DNA from: Flavobacterium celericrescens
GTDB lineage: Bacteria; Bacteroidota; Bacteroidia; Flavobacteriales; Flavobacteriaceae
Direction of reading: 5' to 3'
NCBI RefSeq assembly: GCF_011392075.1
Contig: NZ_JAAJBV010000001.1
Span: 372,001 to 436,000 of the forward strand
DNA: 64,000 bases
A program made the position numbers and the translations under genes. The notes below the pieces were generated by a model. The model did no database searches and was not told the origin of the DNA. It saw only the letters and a list, made by a program, of their open reading frames with translations. Position 1 is the stretch's first letter. Each line of letters starts with the position of its first letter. Below are positions 54,136 through 62,668 of the stretch, one piece after another.

Positions 54136-55287
54136 TTATGCGTTTTTATGTATTAATCTAGTTAATTTTATAGATAAATCGGTTAGAATTATTTTACTAT
54201 TCCCGTTTCTTTCAATGTGGTAAATAGCATCTTCTAATTCTTTGTAAATATCTGTAATATTTGCGCCATTTACAAACGGAGCAAATTTTTCCAATTCAAA
54301 TTTCGGAACTTTTGTTTCTAAGAAAACCAAATCATTGGCTTTATAATTGAGCAATAAAGCTTGTCTAAAGAAATGAATACAATAGTGTAAAAATTGTTTT
54401 TGAGTTTCTCTTCCTGTAGACGCAATGTTTTCGCTCCAAGCGATTAAATCGTTTATGGCTGCGGCATTTCCTTTAGCACGAAAAGCACTTCTCACCCATT
54501 CTACAAACCATTCGTCAAATGGAAATTCATCGTCTTCTTTTCTTAAAATATGTAAAGCTTTATTATAATTTCCTTCACTTTGATGTGCGATTTTTTTAGC
54601 AATAGTAGGCTCGCAGTTTTCACGTGAAACCAAAGCTTCGGCAATCACACTTTCACTCAAACCAATAAAATCAATTACTTGACAACGCGATAAAATGGTT
54701 TGCAACATATCGCTGGTGCTTTCGGTAATTAAAATGAAAACAGTTTTAGCTGGCGGTTCTTCTAATAATTTCAACAATTTATTGGCTGAAGCACCATTCA
54801 TCTTATCCGCCATCCAAATGATCATGACTTTGTAACCACCTTCGTATGCTTTTAACGCTAATTTTTTGTTGATTTCGGTTGCTTCGTCAACACCAATTAA
54901 ACCTTGTTTGTTCTGAATTCCAAGGTTTTTTAACCAATCAAACAAACTTCCATAAGGACTTTCGGTTAAAAATTGGCGCCATTCTACCATGAAATTATCA
55001 CTAACCGCATGACTTTTTATACTATCTGTGGTTGCAACCGGAAAAACAAAATGCAAATCGGGATGTGAAAAATGCTCAAATTTTAGATTACAAGCCGATT
55101 TTTCGCCTATATTTTCTCCGCCACCATTCCCACACAAAATATATTGCGCATAAGCAATCGCCATAGGAAGTGTTCCACAACCTTCTGGACCTACAAATAA
55201 TTGGGCGTGCGGAATTCTTCCGGCTTCGGCACTTTTTGTGAGGTGATTTTTAATATGATCTTGACCTAAAATATCTTTGAAAAGCAT
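54136..55287 (-). CDS. holB: DNA polymerase III delta-prime subunit
   Basis: Clamp-loader subunit, 383 residues. AAA+ fold with a degenerate P-loop (GPEGCGTL, no Lys), as expected for delta prime, which does not hydrolyse ATP, and the SRC motif (ILSRCQVIDF near 193-202) that completes the neighbouring ATPase site. The C-terminal helical collar domain follows. A parS-like sequence (13 of 16 bases) lies inside at 54616-54631. DoxX-like gene follows directly. Confidence 0.93.
   Translation of the reverse strand: MLFKDILGQDHIKNHLTKSAEAGRIPHAQLFVGPEGCGTLPMAIAYAQYILCGNGGGENIGEKSACNLKFEHFSHPDLHFVFPVATTDSIKSHAVSDNFMVEWRQFLTESPYGSLFDWLKNLGIQNKQGLIGVDEATEINKKLALKAYEGGYKVMIIWMADKMNGASANKLLKLLEEPPAKTVFILITESTSDMLQTILSRCQVIDFIGLSESVIAEALVSRENCEPTIAKKIAHQSEGNYNKALHILRKEDDEFPFDEWFVEWVRSAFRAKGNAAAINDLIAWSENIASTGRETQKQFLHYCIHFFRQALLLNYKANDLVFLETKVPKFELEKFAPFVNGANITDIYKELEDAIYHIERNGNSKIILTDLSIKLTRLIHKNA
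54616..54631. promoter_or_regulatory. degenerate parS-like sequence inside holB
   Basis: The core GTTTCACGTGAAA is intact on the minus strand, but three outer positions differ from TGTTTCACGTGAAACA. It is coding DNA, so chance or weak ParB binding are both possible. Confidence 0.3.
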
Positions 55288-55408
55288 TCAACAAACCTAA
55301 TCAAAATTTAGCAAAATTGATAGAAAAGATGGCAAAAAATCTGTAACCGAAAGTTTTAAAAAATTACTAAATATGATATTTGTTATAAAGATTTAGGTTA
55401 CAATAAAT

Positions 55409-55416
55409 TATATTTG
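55409..55416 (+). promoter_or_regulatory. -7 element for pgk
   Basis: TATATTTG matches TAnnTTTG exactly, 27 bases before the pgk ATG. Confidence 0.55.
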
Positions 55417-55443
55417 CATTCATTCGAATTAAAAAAACTTAAA

Positions 55444-56631
55444 ATGAAAACACTTAACGACTTCAATTTCAATAATAAAAAAGCAATTATCAGAGTAGAT
55501 TTTAATGTGCCTTTAGATGAAAATTTTAAGGTTACCGATGCTACAAGAATCGAGGCAGCAAAGCCAACAATTGACAAAATATTGAAAGATGGCGGAAGTG
55601 TAATTTTAATGAGTCACTTAGGTAGACCAAAAGGTGTTGAAGCGAAATATTCATTACAACACATCGTTGCAAAAACAGAAGAAATTTTAGGTCAAAAAGT
55701 GCATTTTGCTTCGGATTGTATCGGAGAAATTGCTGAAAATGCAGCAAAAAATCTAAAATCAGGCGAAATTTTATTATTAGAAAACTTACGTTTTTACGCT
55801 GAAGAAGAAAAAGGTGATGTCGATTTTTCGAAAAAATTAGCTGCTTTAGGTGATATTTACGTGAACGATGCTTTTGGAACGGCTCACAGAGCACACGCTT
55901 CAACTACTATTATTGCGCAATTTTTCCAAGATGCGAAATGCTTTGGTTATTTGTTAGCCAAAGAAATTGAAAGCATCGAAAAAGTGTTGAAAAATTCTGA
56001 AAAGCCAGTGGTTGCGATATTAGGAGGAAGTAAAGTTTCTTCAAAAATTACGGTGATTGAAAATATTTTAGACAAAGTAAACCATATGATTATTGGTGGA
56101 GGAATGACCTTTACTTTCGTGAAAGCGTTGGGCGGAAAAATTGGTAACTCAATTTGTGAAGACGATAAATTAGATTTAGCAATTGAAATTTTAAAACAAG
56201 CAAAAGCAAAAGGAGTTCAAATACATATTCCTGTTGATGTAGTGGCTGCAGATTCTTTTTCAAACGATGCGAATACACAAATTGTAGATGTAAATCACAT
56301 TCCTGACGGATGGCAAGGTTTGGATGCTGGACCAAAATCATTAGCAATTTTTAGAAGAATAATTTTAGATTCAAAAACTATTTTATGGAATGGTCCATTA
56401 GGCGTTTTCGAAATGGAAAACTTTACTAAAGGAACAATATCATTGGGAGAATATATAGCAGAATCTACTGCAAATGGTGCTTTTTCGTTAGTAGGAGGTG
56501 GCGACAGTGTTGCTGCGGTTAAACAGTTTGGTTTAGAACCAAAAATGAGTTATGTGTCAACAGGTGGTGGCGCAATGTTAGAAATGCTTGAAGGAAGAAC
56601 CTTACCTGGAATCGCTGCTATTTTAGAATAA
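55444..56631 (+). CDS. pgk: phosphoglycerate kinase
   Basis: Glycolytic enzyme making ATP from 1,3-bisphosphoglycerate. 395 residues from the ATG at 55444 (an upstream in-frame TTG at 55414 overlaps the promoter). The RVDFNVPLD substrate site near 17-25, SHLGRPKG near 56-63, the GGSKVSSKI hinge segment near 195-203 and the nucleotide-site GGGDSVAAV near 353-361 are all present. Monocistronic, with a weak hairpin after the gene. Confidence 0.96.
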   Translation: MKTLNDFNFNNKKAIIRVDFNVPLDENFKVTDATRIEAAKPTIDKILKDGGSVILMSHLGRPKGVEAKYSLQHIVAKTEEILGQKVHFASDCIGEIAENAAKNLKSGEILLLENLRFYAEEEKGDVDFSKKLAALGDIYVNDAFGTAHRAHASTTIIAQFFQDAKCFGYLLAKEIESIEKVLKNSEKPVVAILGGSKVSSKITVIENILDKVNHMIIGGGMTFTFVKALGGKIGNSICEDDKLDLAIEILKQAKAKGVQIHIPVDVVAADSFSNDANTQIVDVNHIPDGWQGLDAGPKSLAIFRRIILDSKTILWNGPLGVFEMENFTKGTISLGEYIAESTANGAFSLVGGGDSVAAVKQFGLEPKMSYVSTGGGAMLEMLEGRTLPGIAAILE

Positions 56632-56640
56632 TCACACAAT

Positions 56641-56671
56641 AAAAACCTGATAATTAAGTTATTAGTTTTTA
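56641..56671 (+). terminator. probable terminator of pgk
   Basis: AAAAACCTGATAA pairs with TTATTAGTTTTT with one bulged C and one G-U pair, giving a hairpin ending in five T. Confidence 0.5.
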
Positions 56672-56697
56672 CGGTGCCCCAAAAAACAAAAACAATA

Positions 56698-58230
56698 ATG
56701 AAAAAATCAATCCTATATGCATCACTTTTGTTGTCGCTTTTTAGCTTTGGGCAAGAAAATGCAGAAAAAGAAATAAACTTACAATTACCCAAAGTTTCGT
56801 ACTTAGATTCTTTGAAATCAACCTTTGTAAATCACAGTACAAGTAATTGTATCGACGAGCGATGGTTAACAGAATTGGCTAATATTGAATTATCTGAAAG
56901 CATGTTTTCGGATATTTCGGATATAAACTTTGATTCTGAAGTAAGTTATGATTTGTCTTCAGAAGTTTTGAAGAAAAGATTAGCAAAATTAGATGCAAAA
57001 TCACCGTTTAATATTGAATATAATCCAGCTTTAGAAAACACGATAAAGTCTTTTTTAAAAAACAGAACCAAAGCTTTTGAGCGATTAATGGCAATTTCTG
57101 AATATTATTTTCCAATGTTTGAAGAACATTTGGCAAAATATAACATTCCGATGGAACTAAAATATTTAGCAATTGTTGAATCAGCTTTAAACCCAAGAGC
57201 AAAATCTAGAGTTGGTGCTTCAGGATTGTGGCAATTTATGTATCCTACAGGTAAGCAATACAATTTAGAGGTAAATTCATATGTTGATGAGCGCTATGAC
57301 CCATTAAAAGCAACCGAAGCGGCTTGTCAGTATTTATCTAGTTTGTATGAAATTTTTGGAGATTGGAGTTTGGTTTTAGCTTCTTATAATGCTGGTCCAG
57401 GCAATGTTTCAAAAGCAATTCGTCGTTCTGGAGGAAGTCAAAATTATTGGAATATTCGTAAAAACCTTCCTCGTGAAACTGCAAATTATGTTCCTGCTTT
57501 TTTAGCTACAATGTATATTTACGAATTTAGAAAAGAGCATGGATTACAACCTAAAAAGGCAACCTTAACGTATTTTGAAACGGATACAATAATGATTAAA
57601 AAACAAATGTCTTTTAAGCATATTTCTGAATTATTAGACATTCCGGTTGAGCAATTAGAATTTTTGAATCCAATTTATAAGTTAAAAGTAATTCCTTTTG
57701 AAACAGATAAAGCGCACTATTTGAGATTACCAAAAAACAAAATGGGTCTTTTTGTTTCAAACGAAGAAAAAATATACGCTTATTTAGAATATTTGGAAAC
57801 ATTTAAAGAAAAATCGAAAACTGAAATTGTTGTATCAAAAGATTCTATTGCAACAAACGTTGATTCAACAGTTGTTTCAAAGCCCAAATTCGAAAGAAAA
57901 ACACAATATTATACTATTAAAAGTGGCGATAATTTAGGCGAAATTGCTGACAAGTATAATGTTTTAATTTCTGAACTTAAAAAATGGAATAATTTAAAAG
58001 GCAATACAATTCAAGCAGGAAGAAGGTTAAAAATTTATTCTGATAAGAAAGTTGTTTCTTCAAACAATGAAAATACAACTAAAAACGGTATTTATACAGT
58101 TCAAAAAGGAGATTCATTGTTCACAATTGCCAAGAAACACCCCGGAGTTACAGTTGAAGAAATAAAAAAATGGAATGATATTAGTGGTGATAATATACAA
58201 CCCGGGATGAAATTAAAAATCAACGGATAA
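56698..58230 (+). CDS. MltD-like lytic murein transglycosylase with LysM domains
   Basis: 510 residues from the ATG at 56698; a GTG at 56674 precedes the signal peptide and is rejected. Signal peptide ends near FSFGQ. The SLT domain (about 140-270) has the catalytic Glu161 in the IVESALNPRAKS motif, GLWQFMYPTGKQY and the later YNAGPGNVSKAI and NYVPAFLATMYI motifs. Two LysM modules (about 400-450 and 462-508, YYTIKSGDNLGEIADKYNV and YTVQKGDSLFTIAKKHPGV) bind peptidoglycan. Periplasmic murein remodelling. The DUF4837 gene follows after 12 bases. Confidence 0.92.
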   Translation: MKKSILYASLLLSLFSFGQENAEKEINLQLPKVSYLDSLKSTFVNHSTSNCIDERWLTELANIELSESMFSDISDINFDSEVSYDLSSEVLKKRLAKLDAKSPFNIEYNPALENTIKSFLKNRTKAFERLMAISEYYFPMFEEHLAKYNIPMELKYLAIVESALNPRAKSRVGASGLWQFMYPTGKQYNLEVNSYVDERYDPLKATEAACQYLSSLYEIFGDWSLVLASYNAGPGNVSKAIRRSGGSQNYWNIRKNLPRETANYVPAFLATMYIYEFRKEHGLQPKKATLTYFETDTIMIKKQMSFKHISELLDIPVEQLEFLNPIYKLKVIPFETDKAHYLRLPKNKMGLFVSNEEKIYAYLEYLETFKEKSKTEIVVSKDSIATNVDSTVVSKPKFERKTQYYTIKSGDNLGEIADKYNVLISELKKWNNLKGNTIQAGRRLKIYSDKKVVSSNNENTTKNGIYTVQKGDSLFTIAKKHPGVTVEEIKKWNDISGDNIQPGMKLKING

Positions 58231-58242
58231 AAATCATCAAAA

Positions 58243-59223
58243 ATGAAACCAGTATTGGTGTTATTAATTACATTTTTTTCGCTTTTTTCGTGCGTAGAAA
58301 AGAGCGGAGAAGAGTCAATAGCATCTGATAGTTCTTTTGGTGAAATTAATTCCATAACCATAGTTGTAGATGATAATTTGTGGAATGGTGAAATAGGAGA
58401 TACAATCCGTAAAAAACTAGCCGCACCAGTTGATGGTTTACCTCAAGAAGAACCGCTTTTTACTTTAAATCAATACCCAACAAAAGTATTTGAAGGCACC
58501 GTAAAAAAAAACAGAAACATTGTAGTTATAAAAAAAGGAAACGAGGTTTCATTTGAACACAAGGAAAATATTTTTGCAAATCCACAGCAGGTTTTTTATC
58601 TAACAGCAACTTCTAACGAAGAAATAGTAAAATTACTTGAACAGAAATCGGGAGAAATTATCAAATTTTTAAAAGAATCTGAAATTATTGAAAACCAATC
58701 TCGAATTATAAAAACACCCATTTCTGATCAAATAATTCAAGAAAGATTTAAAGTAAAAATGGCCATTCGAAACAATTATAAATACGAAATTGTTTCTAAA
58801 AAATTTTTGTGGATAAGAAGAGAACTTCCCACAGGATATAATAGTTTATTAGTTTACGATGTTCCTATTTCAATAATTGAAAAAGACAACAATATCGTTA
58901 ATAACATCATTGCGGTTAGAGATTCATTAGGAAAAAAGTATATTCATGGTACATTTGGTAAAACATGGATGATTACTGAAACCGCATACTCACCTTATTT
59001 TTTACAAACAAAAATTGATAATAAAGTTGCTTTTGAAACGAAAGGAACTTGGCAGTTAAAAAACGATTTTATGGCCGGACCATTTATCAATTATGCCATA
59101 AAGGATAAAAAAAACAATAGGTATTTAATTTTAGACGGTTTTACTTATAATCCTTCAAAAGCAAAAAGAGATTTGGTTTTTGAATTAGAGAGCATGATGA
59201 AGTCTGTTATTTTTACACCATAA
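58243..59223 (+). CDS. DUF4837-family lipoprotein
   Basis: 326 residues with a lipoprotein signal ending in LFSC. The mature domain (about 35-320) starts with SITIVVDDNLWNGEIGDTIRK, the signature I associate with DUF4837, a Bacteroidetes family of unknown function. It is between the transglycosylase and the GNAT gene, with small gaps of 12 and 7 bases, so the three are probably one transcript. Envelope location is likely. Confidence 0.82.
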   Translation: MKPVLVLLITFFSLFSCVEKSGEESIASDSSFGEINSITIVVDDNLWNGEIGDTIRKKLAAPVDGLPQEEPLFTLNQYPTKVFEGTVKKNRNIVVIKKGNEVSFEHKENIFANPQQVFYLTATSNEEIVKLLEQKSGEIIKFLKESEIIENQSRIIKTPISDQIIQERFKVKMAIRNNYKYEIVSKKFLWIRRELPTGYNSLLVYDVPISIIEKDNNIVNNIIAVRDSLGKKYIHGTFGKTWMITETAYSPYFLQTKIDNKVAFETKGTWQLKNDFMAGPFINYAIKDKKNNRYLILDGFTYNPSKAKRDLVFELESMMKSVIFTP

Positions 59224-59230
59224 AAACCAA

Positions 59231-59677
59231 ATGGAAATTACATTTAAAATTAAGCGATTTAACGAGCTTTCTACTGCAGAATTATATTCTTTACTTCAAC
59301 TTCGATCAGAAGTGTTTGTGGTTGAGCAAAATTGCGTTTATCAAGACATTGATGGCAAAGACGAGAAGGCAATTCATGTTTTAGGGTATTATAATAATGA
59401 ATTGGCTGCTTATTCACGCATATTTAATAAAGGATATTATTTTGATGAAGCTTCCATCGGAAGGGTAATTGTTAGTCCAAAATATCGCGATAAGAAATTT
59501 GGTCACGACTTAATGCGTGTTTCAATGAATGCTATAAAAGAAAATTTCAACGAAACAACAATTACTATTTCTGCACAAGAATATTTAAAAAAATTTTACG
59601 AATCACACGGTTTTATCCAAACAAGTGAAATGTATTTAGAGGATGATATTCCGCATATTCAGATGAAGAAAAATTAG
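59231..59677 (+). CDS. ElaA-like GNAT N-acetyltransferase
   Basis: 148 residues with the ElaA-type opening LLQLRSEVFVVEQNCVYQDIDGKD near 21-44 (written here in part) and the acetyl-CoA-binding motif IGRVIVSPKYRDKKFGHDLM near 77-96. Acceptor unknown. It overlaps the convergent OmpA-family gene by 4 bases and is probably co-transcribed with the DUF4837 gene. Confidence 0.88.
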   Translation: MEITFKIKRFNELSTAELYSLLQLRSEVFVVEQNCVYQDIDGKDEKAIHVLGYYNNELAAYSRIFNKGYYFDEASIGRVIVSPKYRDKKFGHDLMRVSMNAIKENFNETTITISAQEYLKKFYESHGFIQTSEMYLEDDIPHIQMKKN

Positions 59678-60522
59678 TTTTTCTTTTCTACTGGTGCTTC
59701 ATTTTTAGTAATCAAAAGTTCTACTCTTCGGTCTAACGCGCTTCCTTTTTTCAAAGATTGAGTGTTGCCATAACCCTTAAAAGTCATTCGGGTTTTGCTG
59801 ATGCGTTTCATTATAAGGTAGTTGTAAACGCGTTTTGCTCTGTTTGTAGAAAGTTCACGTTTTTTGGTGTCTCTATCAATTGCTTCTTTCTGAAAAGTAG
59901 GTGTACAACATACATGGCCTTGAATTTCAAAATGAATGTTTTTATTCTTTTGCAATTGAATGGCAATTTTATCTAATTCTTTTTTAGCTTGATAGGTTAA
60001 TTGGCTACTTCCTCGTTCAAAAAGTACTTTGTCAAGATAAATTCTATCACCTACAATAGCATCTTTATGAACTGAGCTATATACGCCAGGAATTTTTAAG
60101 TCTTCAATTACTATAGGCTTGAAGTTTACCACTACATCGACTCTTCGGTTTTTTGAACGCGCTTCCGGAATATTAGTTTGTAAATCTTCATCCAGCATTA
60201 TTCTTCCTTTTCCTTCAAGGGTAATGATGATTTTACTTTTAATGCCTCTTTCAATTAATTTGTTTTTTACTGTGTTTGCTCTGTTTGTTGACAAAGTGTA
60301 ATTATAAGCATCTTTACCTCTATCGTCGCAATACCCAAAAATTTGAACAGATTCTATACGTGAAGTATCAATTTTGCTAACAAAATTAACCACAGCATCA
60401 GCTTGTTCTTCTTTTAAGTTGTATTTGTCAAATTCAAAAAAAATAGAGTGCACTTCTTCATCTTCTTGAGCGAAAGTAACACTTGAGAAAACGATAAGAA
60501 ATAGGGATAATAAGCGTTTCAT
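59674..60522 (-). CDS. protein with two tandem OmpA-like peptidoglycan-binding domains
   Basis: 282 residues with a signal peptide ending in FAQ. Two OmpA-C-type domains follow one another (about 24-132 and 158-273), each with an FxFxxxxL start, a GHV/GYC-type segment, a STNRA helix and a final NRRVDV or DRRVEL motif, the Arg/Asp set that holds diaminopimelate. There is no barrel or lipobox. It starts 1 base before the S41 protease gene end, so they are likely one operon. Likely a periplasmic wall-associated protein. Confidence 0.85.
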   Translation of the reverse strand: MKRLLSLFLIVFSSVTFAQEDEEVHSIFFEFDKYNLKEEQADAVVNFVSKIDTSRIESVQIFGYCDDRGKDAYNYTLSTNRANTVKNKLIERGIKSKIIITLEGKGRIMLDEDLQTNIPEARSKNRRVDVVVNFKPIVIEDLKIPGVYSSVHKDAIVGDRIYLDKVLFERGSSQLTYQAKKELDKIAIQLQKNKNIHFEIQGHVCCTPTFQKEAIDRDTKKRELSTNRAKRVYNYLIMKRISKTRMTFKGYGNTQSLKKGSALDRRVELLITKNEAPVEKKN

Positions 60523-60523
60523 T

Positions 60524-62158
60524 TTATTTTTTTAAAATAGATTTATATTGGGTTGAATTGTTTAATAGCGCAATTGCTTTTTCAATTTCAATGTTGTTTT
60601 TGGTATAAAAAGTATATAATCCTTCGCGATATTGATAGCGAATAATTAATTCTTCTTGTAATAATTTTTTTATTTGGACTTTATTTTTATCTAATTCAGC
60701 TTCTTGATTTCTTTCTAAGGCAAGTTCTAATTGTTTGTATTCAGCAGCGATTTGAGTATCTATTTTTTCTTTTTTAGCACTTTCTAACACGTTTTTCAGC
60801 GCTTTGTTGGTTTCGGTGTCTAAGCTTATTTTTTCTTGTTTTAAGAAAGCCTTGAAACTTGCAAAATTAACATCAGAAACAGTTGGAATTCCACTTAAAG
60901 AAGGGTTTTTATAATACAATTGAGTAGCAAAATTAAAAATAGCATCATTTTTTACTACTGCATCAGTAATGTTCGCAGTTTTTGTTTCTTCAATTTCTAT
61001 ATCGGGTAGAACACCACCGCCATCATAAACCGTTCTTCCCGCTTTTGTTTTAAAAGCATTGAATTCATTTTGTGATTTTTTAGTGGCTTTACCGTTTTCA
61101 TCTTTTTTAGAATAATCTAAAGCTTGTATACATCTTCCTGAAGGAGTATAATATCTTGAAATGGTTACTTTTACTTGAGTTCCGTATGATAAATCAAGCG
61201 GGCGTTGTACCAAACCTTTTCCAAAACTTCTACTACCAAGAACCACTCCACGATCTAAATCCTGAATGGCACCTGCAACAATTTCTGAAGCGGAAGCGCT
61301 TTTCCCGTCAACAATAACGGCTAGTGGAATCTCTAAATCGGTTGGCTCATTTTTTGTTCTATATTCGTGATTGTGTTTTACATTTTTAGATTTTGTAGTT
61401 ACAATCAGTTCATTTTTTGCCACAAAAAGATTACAAATATTTACAGCTTCGTGAAGCAGTCCTCCTGGATTTCCTCTTAAATCTAAAATAATTTTTGTGG
61501 CACCTTGTTGTTTTAAGTCCAATAAAGCGGCTTTCGTTTCTGAACTAGCTTTTTCATTAAATTTTGAAAGCACTATATAGCCTGTGTTATCTTTTAAAAG
61601 CGAATAAAAAGGCACCGCTTTGATATCTACTTCGTTTAAAATTATGGTTGCCGTTTGTGGTTTACCTTGTCTAAGAAACTGAATAACAACATTTGTGTTT
61701 TTGGCACCTCTAAGCAATTGAGAAGCATCTTCTTTATATTCTTTTAAATTTACATCACCAATTTGCGTAATTTCATCACCTGCTTTTAATCCTGCTTTAT
61801 CTGCTGGAAAACCTTTATAAATTTCTTTTAAATAAACTTTTCCGTCTTTACGTTGCACCATGGCACCAATTCCTGTATACTCGCCTGTATTATTGATTTT
61901 GAATTTTAATACATCTTGTTCGTTAAAAAAAACAGTGTAAGGATCTAGCTCTTTTAACATGTTCTTTATGGCAATATCCATCATTTCACCCGCATTGGTT
62001 TCATCAACGTAATTTTGATTAACAGTTTTGAAAACGCCAGTAAAAATTTCAATTTGCTTAGCAATTTCAAAAAAATCGTTTTTGAAACTTACTCCTATGA
62101 ACAGGAAAGTTAAAGCTACAATAGGGAAAATTATTTTTCTTTTAAAATAACGCTTCAT
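60524..62158 (-). CDS. S41-family C-terminal processing protease (CtpA-like)
   Basis: 544 residues with an N-terminal membrane anchor or signal (about 10-25), a PDZ domain (about 88-175) and the S41 catalytic domain. The catalytic Ser289 is in SASASEI and the Lys314 in SFGKGLVQ, 25 residues apart, as in Prc and CtpA. A C-terminal helical extension (about 420-540) is Lys/Glu-rich. Periplasmic protease that trims or degrades proteins at their C termini. It precedes the tandem-OmpA gene by 1 base. Confidence 0.93.
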   Translation of the reverse strand: MKRYFKRKIIFPIVALTFLFIGVSFKNDFFEIAKQIEIFTGVFKTVNQNYVDETNAGEMMDIAIKNMLKELDPYTVFFNEQDVLKFKINNTGEYTGIGAMVQRKDGKVYLKEIYKGFPADKAGLKAGDEITQIGDVNLKEYKEDASQLLRGAKNTNVVIQFLRQGKPQTATIILNEVDIKAVPFYSLLKDNTGYIVLSKFNEKASSETKAALLDLKQQGATKIILDLRGNPGGLLHEAVNICNLFVAKNELIVTTKSKNVKHNHEYRTKNEPTDLEIPLAVIVDGKSASASEIVAGAIQDLDRGVVLGSRSFGKGLVQRPLDLSYGTQVKVTISRYYTPSGRCIQALDYSKKDENGKATKKSQNEFNAFKTKAGRTVYDGGGVLPDIEIEETKTANITDAVVKNDAIFNFATQLYYKNPSLSGIPTVSDVNFASFKAFLKQEKISLDTETNKALKNVLESAKKEKIDTQIAAEYKQLELALERNQEAELDKNKVQIKKLLQEELIIRYQYREGLYTFYTKNNIEIEKAIALLNNSTQYKSILKK

Positions 62159-62231
62159 GAATTGATGAATTGATTGATACTAGTTTACGAAAGTAAATAA
62201 TATTGTGCAAAAATTAAACCATTGTGGTGAT

Positions 62232-62603
62232 TTACTTTTTAATTTCGTTAAATTTTTGAAAAAGTTGGATGGTTTTTTCCTCAATTTCTTGATAAGAAAG
62301 GCGCTCTTTTGTTTGATAGAAAAACATAAAAGCATACGGTTTTTCCAAATTATCAATTAAAAGATGCTTGTTTAAACGATAGGTTTCACGTAAAACACGT
62401 TTGAAATAATTTCGGTCTACGGCTTTCTTAAAATATTTTTTTGATACCGAAACGCCCATTTTTATTTGTTCGGCATTTTCTTCTTTGTTTTCAACATATA
62501 CCAAGCGCAGTGGAAATTTCGAAACCGAATTTCCTTCTGAAAACAGCAAATCAATAGCGGTTTTGCTTTTTAATTTTTCTTTTTTGGGATAAGTGAATTG
62601 CAT
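62232..62603 (-). CDS. rnpA: ribonuclease P protein component
   Basis: Protein subunit that with the RNA component matures tRNA 5' ends. 123 residues from the ATG at 62603, giving M-Q-F-T-Y-P-K-K; longer starts would run through the terminator hairpin upstream. The RNR-type motif VDRNYFKRVLRETYR near 66-80 is intact. rpmH, which commonly precedes rnpA in bacteria, is absent. A perfect -7 promoter element ends only 4 bases before the ATG, suggesting a very short or absent 5' leader. Confidence 0.92.
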   Translation of the reverse strand: MQFTYPKKEKLKSKTAIDLLFSEGNSVSKFPLRLVYVENKEENAEQIKMGVSVSKKYFKKAVDRNYFKRVLRETYRLNKHLLIDNLEKPYAFMFFYQTKERLSYQEIEEKTIQLFQKFNEIKK

Positions 62604-62607
62604 GGAG

Positions 62608-62615
62608 CAAAGGTA
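62608..62615 (-). promoter_or_regulatory. -7 element immediately before rnpA
   Basis: Minus-strand TACCTTTG matches TAnnTTTG exactly, 4 bases before the rnpA ATG, so transcription would begin at or close to the start codon. Confidence 0.5.
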
Positions 62616-62616
62616 T

Positions 62617-62652
62617 AAAAAAAGCTTCTTCAAATGATGAAGAAGCTTTTTT
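62617..62652 (-). terminator. terminator of the EF-G-like gene
   Basis: A perfect 15-base stem (62618-62632 with 62638-62652) around AATGA, followed on the minus strand by a T run. It lies just upstream of the rnpA promoter element. Confidence 0.88.
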
Positions 62653-62668
62653 AGTGTGTATTTCAAAA

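Noticed and set aside
62383-62398. GTTTCACGTAAAAC in rnpA as parS
   Set aside because: The central CACGTG needed for ParB is broken.
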